Shown in pieces: positions 1 through 8,100 of a stretch of 33,077 bases of DNA; the stretch's first letter is position 1, and every line of letters starts with the position of its first letter. The position numbers and the translations under genes are program-made. This DNA is from Anaerolineae bacterium (lineage in GTDB: Bacteria > Chloroflexota > Anaerolineae > Fen-1058). The notes beneath the pieces are model-generated. The model made no database searches. It was not told the DNA's origin and saw only the letters and a list, made by a program, of their open reading frames with translations. The stretch is taken from assembly GCA_003154115.1 (NCBI GenBank), contig PMCF01000384.1:1-33077 (forward strand). The letters run 5' to 3'.

Positions 1-264
1 ACGTTGAGCGTCACGCTCGATGGTCAACCGTTGGCCAAGCCGGAGCAATATTGGAGCAAACCGCAGCTGGAGAATGGTGACGAGACAATGTTCTGGGCGT
101 ATGAATTGCCGCCGCTCAGACCCGGCAGCCATATTGTTCAGTTTGTCGTGTCTTCCGATAAGAAACTGACCGACGGTCAGGATGAAAACGGCGATGGCCA
201 GCTCGATACGTTTGGCCCCGGCAACATCTATGTGGGTTATGCGGAAGTTGTCGTGAAGCCGTAG
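1..264 (+). CDS. C-terminal part of an unknown protein (5' end outside the window)
   Basis: The reading frame is open from the first base to a TAG at 262-264, so this is the last 87 codons or so of a longer gene. A TTG at position 4 is a possible start but there is no ribosome binding site in view, so I treat the gene as truncated by the window edge. The visible part alternates hydrophobic and polar residues, as in a beta-sandwich, and has an Asp/Asn/Gly-rich stretch (DGQDENGDGQLD) that resembles a calcium-binding loop. It has no membrane segment. I do not recognise the family; a secreted or lipoprotein C-terminal domain is a guess. Confidence 0.55.
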   Translation, partial: TLSVTLDGQPLAKPEQYWSKPQLENGDETMFWAYELPPLRPGSHIVQFVVSSDKKLTDGQDENGDGQLDTFGPGNIYVGYAEVVVKP

Positions 265-293
265 GTTAAAGCGAGTTATAACGATTCCCCCGT

Positions 294-429
294 CGTCATT
301 GCGAGCGTTTTCGCCATGCGCGCCCCCGCTTCGCGGATAGGGCGTGCGAAGCAATCTCCATACCAATCAGCAAGCATTATCGTCTGTCCGAGATTGCTTC
401 GTCGCAAACGGCGCTCCTCGCAATGACGG
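294..429. repeat. Imperfect intergenic palindrome (REP-like, 'cattgcgag' family)
   Basis: The left end reads cgtcattgcgag (294-305) and the right end is its inverted copy ctcgcaatgacg (417-428). Inside are a second pair, gcgaagcaatct (about 346-357) and agattgcttcgtcgc (391-405). The element fills most of the gap between the end of the first gene and the end of the PstS-like gene, so it lies downstream of both convergent genes. It could act as a bidirectional terminator or mRNA end stabiliser. Half of a related element lies inside the acyl-CoA synthetase gene at 11017-11080. Confidence 0.75.
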
Positions 430-448
430 TTGAGTCGTTAATGCAAAT

Positions 449-1267
449 TCAACGCACCCGCCCCAAGCCCGATTGGGCTAACAGTGTCTGTCCTTCGTTG
501 CCCAGCAGCCACGCCGCGAATTCACGCAAGTCTCCCGACGGTTCACTCTGCGCGATCAAATATAGCGGTGAGGTCAGTACGTATTTGCCATTCGCGGCAG
601 CCTCGACCGTGGGCGCCACCCCTTCGACGCTGATCGCTTTGACACGCGCATCGACCTGGCTCAATGGCACATAGCCGATCGCACCCGGGGTCCGCGCCAC
701 GAAATCAAGCACGTCTTTCGCTGAGGATTTCAGAATCGCGTTGCGGGTCACGGCGCGATTTTGCATCACGCGTTCTTCGAACAACTGGCGCGAATACGCT
801 TCGCCCTCACGACTGACCAGCATCACTTCACCCGTGCCACCGAACGACGTCCAATCGAACGTGCGGCCCTGAAAAAGATCGCTTAGCTGAGAGAGCGTGA
901 CATTGCTGATCGGGTTAGTGGGATGCACGATGAGCGCCAGCGGATCGTAAGCCAGGCCGCTCACCCAGACTTTGTCTTTCTGATCGGGGGTCGTGTGCAC
1001 GATCACCGCATCAAGTTGCCCGGTACGCACCTGCACCACGGCGTCGATTGGTGTGATGGACTTACGGTCGATCGTGATCCATTCGTGATTCTGCGTATAG
1101 GCGTCTACCACCCGATCGAGCACGGCGGCTTGATCGGCCGCTTCGGCCAGACGCAACTTCACCGGCGTGCGGGTGACTTGCGGTGTCTCCGCGCAAGCGG
1201 CGAGCAAGGCACCGAGTAAAACGTAAAGCGTCAAACGTAAAAAATGCTGCATGAGGCGTGCCGCCAT
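449..1267 (-). CDS. PstS-like phosphate/anion-binding lipoprotein
   Basis: A predicted lipoprotein of about 272 aa. It has a short basic N-region, a hydrophobic core and the lipobox LLAAC close to the N-terminus. The rest resembles PstS-type periplasmic binding proteins (PBP-like fold): a segment on what it 'binds' and 'senses' (DAVVQVRTGQLDAVI), a middle part with FQGRTFDWTSFGG, and the typical end SPLYLIAQSEPSGDL followed by a GQTLL helix. I chose the Met at 1267, just after the uppP stop; the Met at 1252 is equally possible and gives a tighter signal peptide. The longer frame starting at 1321 would overlap uppP. No PstCAB permease or ATPase genes are nearby, so it may be a sensory binding protein or work with a transporter encoded elsewhere. 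It is probably cotranscribed with uppP. Confidence 0.75.
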   Translation of the reverse strand: MAARLMQHFLRLTLYVLLGALLAACAETPQVTRTPVKLRLAEAADQAAVLDRVVDAYTQNHEWITIDRKSITPIDAVVQVRTGQLDAVIVHTTPDQKDKVWVSGLAYDPLALIVHPTNPISNVTLSQLSDLFQGRTFDWTSFGGTGEVMLVSREGEAYSRQLFEERVMQNRAVTRNAILKSSAKDVLDFVARTPGAIGYVPLSQVDARVKAISVEGVAPTVEAAANGKYVLTSPLYLIAQSEPSGDLREFAAWLLGNEGQTLLAQSGLGRVR

Positions 1268-1271
1268 GGTG

Positions 1272-2108
1272 TTATGGATTGGCGAGGCGAATAAGCGCGA
1301 CGATGAAGCAGAACGCACCAAAGGCGAAGCGATAGATTACAAAGGCGTTGAGCGATCGGGTCTTGAGGAAGCCCAGCAGCCAGCGGATACTGAGATAACC
1401 GCTAATGGCCGCCGCCAGAAATCCCACGGCGAGCGGCGCGGCGAGCGCGGACAACAATCCTTTCACTTCCAGCAAGTCCTTAATGGCGACCACACCCGCG
1501 CCCAACAGCGCCGGAATCGACATGAGAAAACTGAAGCGTGCTGCGTCTTGGCGGATGAAGTGGCGCAACATACCGCCGCTGACTGTGGCGCTCGATCGGC
1601 TGACGCCGGGAACCAACGCCAAGACTTGCCACACGCCGACGATGATCGCATCGAGCCACGTCATCTGTTCGAGGTTACGGGTGCGTTTGCCCCAACGCTC
1701 GGCGGCCAGCATCAGGAACCCGCCGATGATCATGACGATCGCGATGACCAGGTACAGGCTGTAAAGTTGCTCGACGTATTTCTTGAACAAGAGTCCGGCG
1801 ATGACGGCAGGGATCGTCGCGACGACGACGAACCAGCCCAGTCGGGCGTTGGCCGTACCGAAGGGCTGCCGTTTGATCAACCCGTCGAGTACGGCGCGCG
1901 CAATCGCCCAGATATCACGCCAGAAGTAAATCACTACGCCGATCAAAGTGCCCCACTGGACGAGAATATCAAATACGAACTTGGTGTTGATATCAAAGTT
2001 CCAGCCCAGCAGCCACGGCACCAGAATCAAATGCGCTGTGCTGCTGACGGGAATGTATTCGGTAAGACCTTGAATAAAGCCGAGAATCAGAGCTTGAATG
2101 ATAGTCAT
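1272..2108 (-). CDS. uppP: Undecaprenyl-diphosphatase (BacA/UppP)
   Basis: This integral membrane enzyme removes a phosphate from undecaprenyl diphosphate, recycling the lipid carrier for peptidoglycan and other envelope glycans; raised dosage gives bacitracin resistance in known members. The 278-aa length is normal. Both family signatures are present: an N-terminal GLTEYIPVSSTAH (residues 14-26) and LVPGVSRSSAT around residues 165-175, with the catalytic-site Glu, Ser, His and Arg. About seven or eight hydrophobic segments follow. The start ATG at 2108 has a weak upstream GAGGA. It is the first gene of a likely two-gene unit with the binding lipoprotein that starts 4 bp after its stop. Confidence 0.95.
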   Translation of the reverse strand: MTIIQALILGFIQGLTEYIPVSSTAHLILVPWLLGWNFDINTKFVFDILVQWGTLIGVVIYFWRDIWAIARAVLDGLIKRQPFGTANARLGWFVVVATIPAVIAGLLFKKYVEQLYSLYLVIAIVMIIGGFLMLAAERWGKRTRNLEQMTWLDAIIVGVWQVLALVPGVSRSSATVSGGMLRHFIRQDAARFSFLMSIPALLGAGVVAIKDLLEVKGLLSALAAPLAVGFLAAAISGYLSIRWLLGFLKTRSLNAFVIYRFAFGAFCFIVALIRLANP

Positions 2109-2127
2109 TGAACGTCCTCAGAGGCGC

Positions 2128-2143
2128 CAGATGCGCGCAGATT
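2128..2143. repeat. 16-bp direct repeat, distal copy flanking the GxxExxY gene
   Basis: The sequence cagatgcgcgcagatt overlaps the stop codon end of the GxxExxY gene. It matches 15 of 16 bases with the copy at 2588-2603 and is the exact reverse complement of 2616-2631. The gene is thus bracketed by copies of one short sequence. Confidence 0.8.
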
Positions 2144-2570
2144 AGTGGGAAAGATTAGGCGACTTGGTCGAGTCGTAATACTTGTTAATCAAGCGGCGAA
2201 AGCGGAGATGTTGTTCGCCGAAGTTGAACAACAATCCGATTTGCAAATTAGTTGCTTTGAGATAGGACAAGACTTGTGAGATGTGATCATCGTTCAAAGC
2301 GCTCAACGCCTTAAACTCGACAATGACGGTGTCTGCGACGATCACATCGGGACGGAACACATCGAGGACATCGCCGTCTTTGTAGATTACTGTGCTCTCA
2401 CGTTCAGGAGCAAATTCAAGATTAGCCCAGCGTAATTCCTTGAGGACCGCTTTGTGATAGGTCGCTTCAGGAAAGCCTGGCCCCAGAAATGAATGTGCTT
2501 CCATGCAGCACTTGATGATCTTGCCGGTTAAATCGGCGTGGGGATAATCTTTCTCATTCTGAACAGGCAT
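2142..2570 (-). CDS. GxxExxY family protein (PD-(D/E)XK-like)
   Basis: A 142-aa protein of the GxxExxY family, whose members have a predicted nuclease-like fold and no settled function. The family signature is seen as LGPGFPEATYHKAV (about residues 29-42), and a nuclease-like D...ExK pattern is in FRPDVIVADTVIVEFKAL. Further along, QVLSYLKATNLQIGLLFNFG matches the conserved core of the family. I chose the ATG at 2570 (MPVQNE), which has GAGGA 7 nt upstream, rather than the longer frame from 2600. The gene ends inside one copy of a 16-bp repeat and begins next to an inverted pair of the same repeat, which suggests that it arrived as a repeat-bounded cassette. Its stop is about 30 bp from the uppP start. 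Confidence 0.85.
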   Translation of the reverse strand: MPVQNEKDYPHADLTGKIIKCCMEAHSFLGPGFPEATYHKAVLKELRWANLEFAPERESTVIYKDGDVLDVFRPDVIVADTVIVEFKALSALNDDHISQVLSYLKATNLQIGLLFNFGEQHLRFRRLINKYYDSTKSPNLSH

Positions 2571-2587
2571 GATATTTCCTCGGTAGG

Positions 2588-2631
2588 CAGATGCGCGCAA
2601 ATTGAATCAGGTTCGAATCTGCGCGCATCTG
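2588..2631. repeat. Inverted repeat (hairpin) upstream of the GxxExxY gene
   Basis: Left arm cagatgcgcgcaaatt (2588-2603), 12-nt loop, right arm aatctgcgcgcatctg (2616-2631); the arms pair over 15 of 16 positions. It lies between the GxxExxY start and the end of the thiol-oxidoreductase/cyclophilin gene. It could end transcription of the latter, although no T-run follows. A third copy lies at 2128-2143. Confidence 0.8.
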
Positions 2632-2644
2632 CTTCATCTGTGGA

Positions 2645-3934
2645 CTATTTCTCTTCGATTGTAATCGTCTTAATCACGCTGCCGTTCGTATCCGGGTCTT
2701 GATTCGGATCGCGCAGGGTGAGTTTCTTCGCCACATCCATGCTGCTGATCACTTCGCCGAAGATCGTATACTTGGCTTCCTTGGTCGGATCGGCCGCGTC
2801 GAGATTGGGCGCGGGCGCGTAGGTGATGAAGAATTGGCTGCCGTTGGTATCCGGTCCGGCGTTCGCCATGGCCAGCAACCCCTCTTTGTCAAACTTCAGA
2901 CCGGTGATTTCGTTAGCGAACTCGTAACCGGGGCCGCCCATGCCCAGCCCGGTCGGATCGCCGGCTTGCGCCATAAAACCTGAGATGACGCGATGGAACG
3001 TGATATTGTCATACCAGCCATTCTTCGCCAGAAACACAAAGTTGTTGACGGCGAGAGGTGCTTTGTCGGCGTATAGCTTCAGCACGATATCGCCCTGATC
3101 GGTTTTGATGGTGGCCGTGTACGCTTTGTTCTTGTCGATCTGCATCTTAGGCGCTTCTTTGTATTGCTTCTTCGGCAGCTCGACGATGTACTTCACGATG
3201 CCATCCAGGTTGTTATACGATAAATAGTTCAAGCTTTGTGGCCAGGGACTGCCGTTGAGCAGCAGGAAAGGGGTGCCGCCGATGCCTAACTGCACGGCCA
3301 AATCCTGCGCCGCTTGCACCTTGACCTTGTACTTGCCCGCCTCGAGCTCGCTGTCGAACTTCTTCACATCCAGCCCGATCTTCTCGGCATATTGATCGAG
3401 CGTCTTGCGAAAGACAGTTTCAGACTGTCCGCTCCACTCTTGTTGATTGGCGAAGAGCTGCTCTTCCATTTCCCAAAACTTGCCTTGGACCCCGGCGCCT
3501 TCTGCCGCTTGAGCGCTGATGATCGACAACGGATGAGAGGGCAGCGGGAAATACCGATAAACCAGCTGCACGTCATTCGGGTAAGCCTCGCCCAGGCGTT
3601 TCAACAGGGGCGAGGCAGCTGCGCAGTACGGGCACTGGAAGTCACTCCATTCAATGATCGTGACCTTGGCGCCATCTGGGCCGCGCTTCCAATCGTCGGG
3701 CTGCGGTTTGACAATTTTCTCGATGTCCGGTGTGGCCGCCGGTGTACTCGCCGCCGGTGTACTCGCCGCTGTGTCCGGCTCGGTGGCTTTGGCTTGTGGT
3801 GCGTTAGTTGCCTGCGCACTGTAGCCATTAGCGGATGGCTGAGTGGGCGTAGGGGCGGGTGTGCTTGCCGGCGCGCAGGCTGCCAGGAGCAGAGCCAGCA
3901 ACGCCACAAGCATGATAATCACACGATGTTTCAT
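2645..3934 (-). CDS. Lipoprotein with DsbA-like thioredoxin domain fused to cyclophilin PPIase
   Basis: A 429-aa extracytoplasmic protein that combines disulphide handling and proline isomerisation. The N-terminus (MKHRVIIML and a Leu/Ala core) ends in lipobox LLAAC with Cys20. A Pro/Thr/Ala-rich linker runs to about residue 75. A DsbA/DSBA-like thioredoxin domain follows (about 78-255), with active site CPYC at 101-104 and the cis-proline loop GGTP near 219-222. The C-terminal part (about 270-429) is a cyclophilin-type peptidyl-prolyl isomerase with FHRVISGFMAQAGD (about 313-326) and GSQFFITYA. The start at 3934 is supported by AAGGAG just upstream, and it discards 14 upstream codons of the open frame. 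The likely role is folding of secreted or lipid-anchored proteins. Both domains look intact. Confidence 0.93.
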   Translation of the reverse strand: MKHRVIIMLVALLALLLAACAPASTPAPTPTQPSANGYSAQATNAPQAKATEPDTAASTPAASTPAATPDIEKIVKPQPDDWKRGPDGAKVTIIEWSDFQCPYCAAASPLLKRLGEAYPNDVQLVYRYFPLPSHPLSIISAQAAEGAGVQGKFWEMEEQLFANQQEWSGQSETVFRKTLDQYAEKIGLDVKKFDSELEAGKYKVKVQAAQDLAVQLGIGGTPFLLLNGSPWPQSLNYLSYNNLDGIVKYIVELPKKQYKEAPKMQIDKNKAYTATIKTDQGDIVLKLYADKAPLAVNNFVFLAKNGWYDNITFHRVISGFMAQAGDPTGLGMGGPGYEFANEITGLKFDKEGLLAMANAGPDTNGSQFFITYAPAPNLDAADPTKEAKYTIFGEVISSMDVAKKLTLRDPNQDPDTNGSVIKTITIEEK

Positions 3935-4031
3935 ACTTCTCCTTTTCCTTGAGTGTGAGGCACGACATTTTACCACGGACAGATTAGGGAAAAGTAAGCG
4001 GGGGAGTGACGACGGTAAGTTGCTGTTTCAT

Positions 4032-4823
4032 TCACCCACGCAGGAATGGCAGCGCGATGTTCTGAAACTCAGCGGACTGCTCGATCTGCGGTAAATGGGC
4101 GGCATTGGGGATGAGCTTGAATTTTGCGCCATTGATTTCGGCGGCCATACGTCGGCCAGCCTCGGGCGAAATCAACTGATCGTGTTCGCCCCAGATCACC
4201 AAGGTCGGACAGGTCGGCGTCCGCAGCGTGGGCGGATTGGACGTCGCCACTTGTTGTATGACGGCGCCATATCCCGGCCAGGCGGCCTGCACATTGGCTG
4301 TGAACTCCGGCGTGATCTGCTTTTCGTCGTAGATGACGTGCTTCAGGCCGTTGAAAGAATAGGTCCGCTGGTGCATGATGCTGAAGATAATATTGCTCGA
4401 GATCGGCAGGCGATACAGAGGACGCAGGCACCCCGGCGTATCGACAATCGCGCCGCCATCGATCAGCACCAGGCGCGACACGTAGCCCGTATTCTCGGCC
4501 GCAAAGAAGCGGCACAAGACTGCGCCGAACGAATTGCCCATCAGCAGCAGCGGCCCGCCGATGTTCAGCATATCCAGCAGCAATTGCAGCCAGTTTAGAT
4601 AATTCTGGTAACTAGGCATGGACAGCGGCGCACTGACGCCGAAGCCGGGCAGATCGGGCGCGATGATCTGGAAGTGTGGCGCTAGCGCTTCAAAGCACGG
4701 CTGCCACTGTTGGCGCGCATCGCCTAGCCCACCATGAATGAGCACGAGCGGCTTGCCACTGCCGCCGCTCCAGTATTTGGCTTTGCGTCCTTCGATGATG
4801 ATGGTTTGCTGACTGACGGTCAT
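4032..4823 (-). CDS. Alpha/beta hydrolase
   Basis: A 263-aa soluble hydrolase of the alpha/beta fold without a signal peptide. The oxyanion-hole motif HGGLGD is near residue 30. The nucleophile elbow GNSFG has Ser98, the acid is Asp215 in WGEHDQ, and the catalytic His243 lies in NAAHLPQ. The pattern fits esterases, C-C hydrolases of ring-cleavage products and related enzymes; the substrate cannot be told from the sequence. I chose the Met at 4823 (MTVSQQ) because homologues start near there; the frame extends 22 codons further upstream but lacks a visible ribosome binding site. It is a single gene, with no obvious catabolic partners nearby. Confidence 0.88.
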   Translation of the reverse strand: MTVSQQTIIIEGRKAKYWSGGSGKPLVLIHGGLGDARQQWQPCFEALAPHFQIIAPDLPGFGVSAPLSMPSYQNYLNWLQLLLDMLNIGGPLLLMGNSFGAVLCRFFAAENTGYVSRLVLIDGGAIVDTPGCLRPLYRLPISSNIIFSIMHQRTYSFNGLKHVIYDEKQITPEFTANVQAAWPGYGAVIQQVATSNPPTLRTPTCPTLVIWGEHDQLISPEAGRRMAAEINGAKFKLIPNAAHLPQIEQSAEFQNIALPFLRG

Positions 4824-5009
4824 GCTGAAGTCACAAGCCCGTTTCAAATTCGCGCAGTTGTGTAGTGCGCGGCAGACTGATGATACCACACCCTTGGTCT
4901 CCTTAGCAGGTATTGATCGCGGCGGTTTTGTTTTTTGAAGACTTCGGTGTATCCTAACTCCTGTCGTTGAATATGCTTAGGGCTCGTAAAAATACAACTT
5001 CCTGCTGAT

Positions 5010-5035
5010 GTCATTCCCGCCTGCGCGGGAATGAC
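5010..5035. repeat. Short perfect palindrome ('cattcccgc' family)
   Basis: gtcattcccgc (5010-5020) pairs perfectly with gcgggaatgac (5025-5035) across a 4-nt loop. It lies in the 284-bp gap between the divergent hydrolase and sensor-kinase genes. The rest of that gap shows no convincing promoter, only the AGGAGG ribosome binding site of the kinase just before 5108. Confidence 0.8.
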
Positions 5036-5107
5036 CAATTCGGAAACTTATTCTTTAACGAGTCCTTAGCCTGTCAACTAGAGTGCGAGGCGTTAGAAGG
5101 AGGCAGC

Positions 5108-8100
5108 ATGTTCACTCGCTTACGCCAGATCATCACACCGCCCCCTTTTTTAGAAGAAAACAAGACGCGGACTGCCGCGCTGCTCACCGCCATTCTGTGG
5201 GCCGCAGTGGCGGTCGGCGCTGTTTACGCCGCGATCGCGTTGCTCATTGAGCCTCAGGCAAGCTATCTGGTGTTTGTGGGCGGCATGGGCCTAATCCTTC
5301 TGGTGCTGTTAGTGGCCGTGCGACGCGGTCATGTCGTTGCGGCGAGCTGGTTATTTTCGATCGGAGCCTGGGTGGGACTGCTGCTGGCGGCCTATGCCTT
5401 TGGCGGCGTACGCAGTTCAAGTTACGGAGCGCTGGTGTTAATCGTGATCATCGCCGGCATCCTGCTGAGTGGTAGAGCCTCGGTGATCGTGGCGGCACTC
5501 AGCATCGGATTCGGCTGGATCTTGGCGCAGGCCGAAACGTCTGGCTGGTATCAACCCACCCCCGATCATCTCTCTCTCTTTAACACGTGGATCGGCCAGG
5601 CGCTGTCGTTTGTGGTGGCGGCGGTGCTGTTGAGCCTGACCGCGCGCAGTGTGCGTCACGCTTTGGCTTTGGCCCGTGAAAGCCAGGCCGCTCTGGCCCA
5701 CAGCAATCTGACTTTGCAGGCGCGCACGCTGGAGTTGGAACGTGAACGATCGGCGTTACAGCAGGAACGAGATTTTGTGGCGCGCCTGATGGATACCAGT
5801 TCGGCCGGCATCCTCCGCATCGACCGCAGTGGCCGCATTAGTTTTGCCAACGCCGGCGCTGAACGGATTTTGGGACTGGCGCGCTCGGAGATTATCCAGC
5901 GCAGGTACGATGCGCCGGCTTGGCACAATACGGATTTGGCCGGTGCGCCGCTGCCGGCCGAGCAGCTGCCGGTGGCGCGGGTCATGGCCGGCGGGCAGGC
6001 CGTGTATGACATGCAGCACGCGATTCAATGGCCGGATCATCAGCGGGTCTTGCTCTCCGTCAATGCCGCGCCGATCTTTGATGAAGCAGGACACCTGGAT
6101 GGTGTGGTTGCGACGGTGGAAGATATCACGGCGCGCAAGGAAGCCGAGCAACTGCTCAATCGGCAGGCCCGCCAGTTGCAGGCGGCGGCTGAAGTCTCAC
6201 GCGCGGTGGCCTCGATCCTCGATTTAGATGAGCTGCTGCCGCGTGTCGTAGAATTGATGAAAGCGGGTTTCGACTTGTACTACGCGGGCTTGTTCCTCAG
6301 CGATGAAACAGGACAGCGCGTGATGCTACACGCGGCGACGGGCGAGGCGGGACGTATCATGCTGGAGTCCAACTATCACTTGCTCATTGACGAGCAGTCG
6401 ATGATTGGCTGGTGCGTGGCGCATGGCCAGGCGCGCATTGCCCTGGATGTGGGCGCCGATTCCGTCCGTTTCGACAATCCGTTGTTGCCCGCTACCCGAT
6501 CGGAAATGGCGCTGCCGCTGCTCAGCCGCGGACGCGTCATCGGCGCCGTCACGATTCAATCCGATCGGCCGGCAGCTTTCACGACGGCGGATGTGGCGGC
6601 ATTGCAGACCATGGCCGATCAGGTGGCGATTGCCATCGATAATGCGCAGCTCTTTGAAACCGAGAAGCACACGGCGGCGCTTATGACGGTGCTGCGCGAC
6701 ATTGGCCTGGTGCTCAGCTCAGAACTTGATCTGCCGATCTTGCTCCAAACGATCGTGCAGCGCGCGGCGCTGCTGCTGGATGCGCCGATGGGTGCGCTGC
6801 TGCTGGTGCAGCCCGCTGGAGCCGCGCTGGCCGAGGTCGCCAGCTATCATATGCCAACTAATCGACAACTGATTCCGCTGGGTGAGGGCGTGACCGGTCG
6901 GGTGGCGCAGTCCGGCCAGTTCTTGATTGTAGAAGATTACGGGCGCTGGCCGGGGCGTTACGTGCCGTTGGGTGAGGTGAACTATCGATCGGTGTTGGGG
7001 GTTCCGATTCAGCAGCAGGGCCGGGTCATTGGTGTGTTGAATCTATTCGACGACCGTCCGGCGCGGTTCGATCAGGCCGATGCGAATGTGTTGCAGCTGT
7101 TCGCCGTACAGGCCGCGGTGGCTTTGGAGAATGCCAAGCTGTTCGATACGATCCGACGACGCCTGGATGAACTGAGTGTGCTACATGCCGTGGCGCTAGC
7201 TGCGACCGAAGCGACGGCGGTCGAGCAGTTGGTCAATCGTACCATGGAAATCATCGGGCAAGTTCTATTCCCGGATTTTGCAGGCATTCTACTGAGAGAT
7301 CCTGTTTCTAACTTGGTGCATGGCCGGCTGTATCAGGCCGGTGTCTATGTGCCATTGGACAATGATGTTGTGCCGGAAGGTCAGGGCGTGATTGGTAGCG
7401 TGGTCGCCACGGGCCAGGCCAGGCTCATCCCGGATGTGCGGCTTGAACCGGCTTATGCCACGCTGAATGCCGATGTGTTGTCTGAGCTATGCGTGCCCAT
7501 GCAGGTCGGCGATCGTATTATCGGCGCGATCAATGTTGAGAACCGGCAAGTCGGTGCTTTTACCGAAGGTGATGAGCAGCTGCTGAGCACCGTGGCGGGT
7601 CAACTGGGTACGGCCATCGAGCGATTGCGGGCCGAGGCGGCGCGGCGCGAGAACGAGGAAGCCCTGGCGCGCGAGCGTAACTTGCTGCGTACCCTGATCG
7701 ACAATCTGCCGGAAGTCAGCATCTTCGTTAAAGACACACAGAGCCGCTTTCTCACGACGAATGCCGCCCACTTGAAACTTTTCGGCCTCAGCCAGGTGGA
7801 AGACGTGGTGGGCAAGACCGACTTTGACTTGCTGCCACGTGAATTTGCCGAGCAGTACTATGCTGACGAACAGACGCTTGTTCGCGAGGGCCAACCGTTG
7901 CTCAATCGCGAAGAACTGGTGCCTGACCAGGCTGGCCGCCTTCACTGGTATCTGATCCACAAAGTACCGCTGCGCGATCGGCAGCAGCGCATTATCGGAT
8001 TGGTGGGCATGAGTCAGGACATCACAGCCCGGAAGCAGGTGGAGGCGCGTGAGCAGACGATCGCGCGCGGTCTGCGCGGTGTGTTAGAGGCGGCCGATGA

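Noticed and set aside
449-1267. Part of a pst phosphate-transport operon
   Set aside because: No permease, ATPase or phoU gene is near; the neighbour is uppP.
1251-2111. Long plus-strand open frame of 286 codons opposite uppP
   Set aside because: It is antisense to a clear uppP with both signature motifs, and its own translation is highly charged and low in hydrophobics with no domain.
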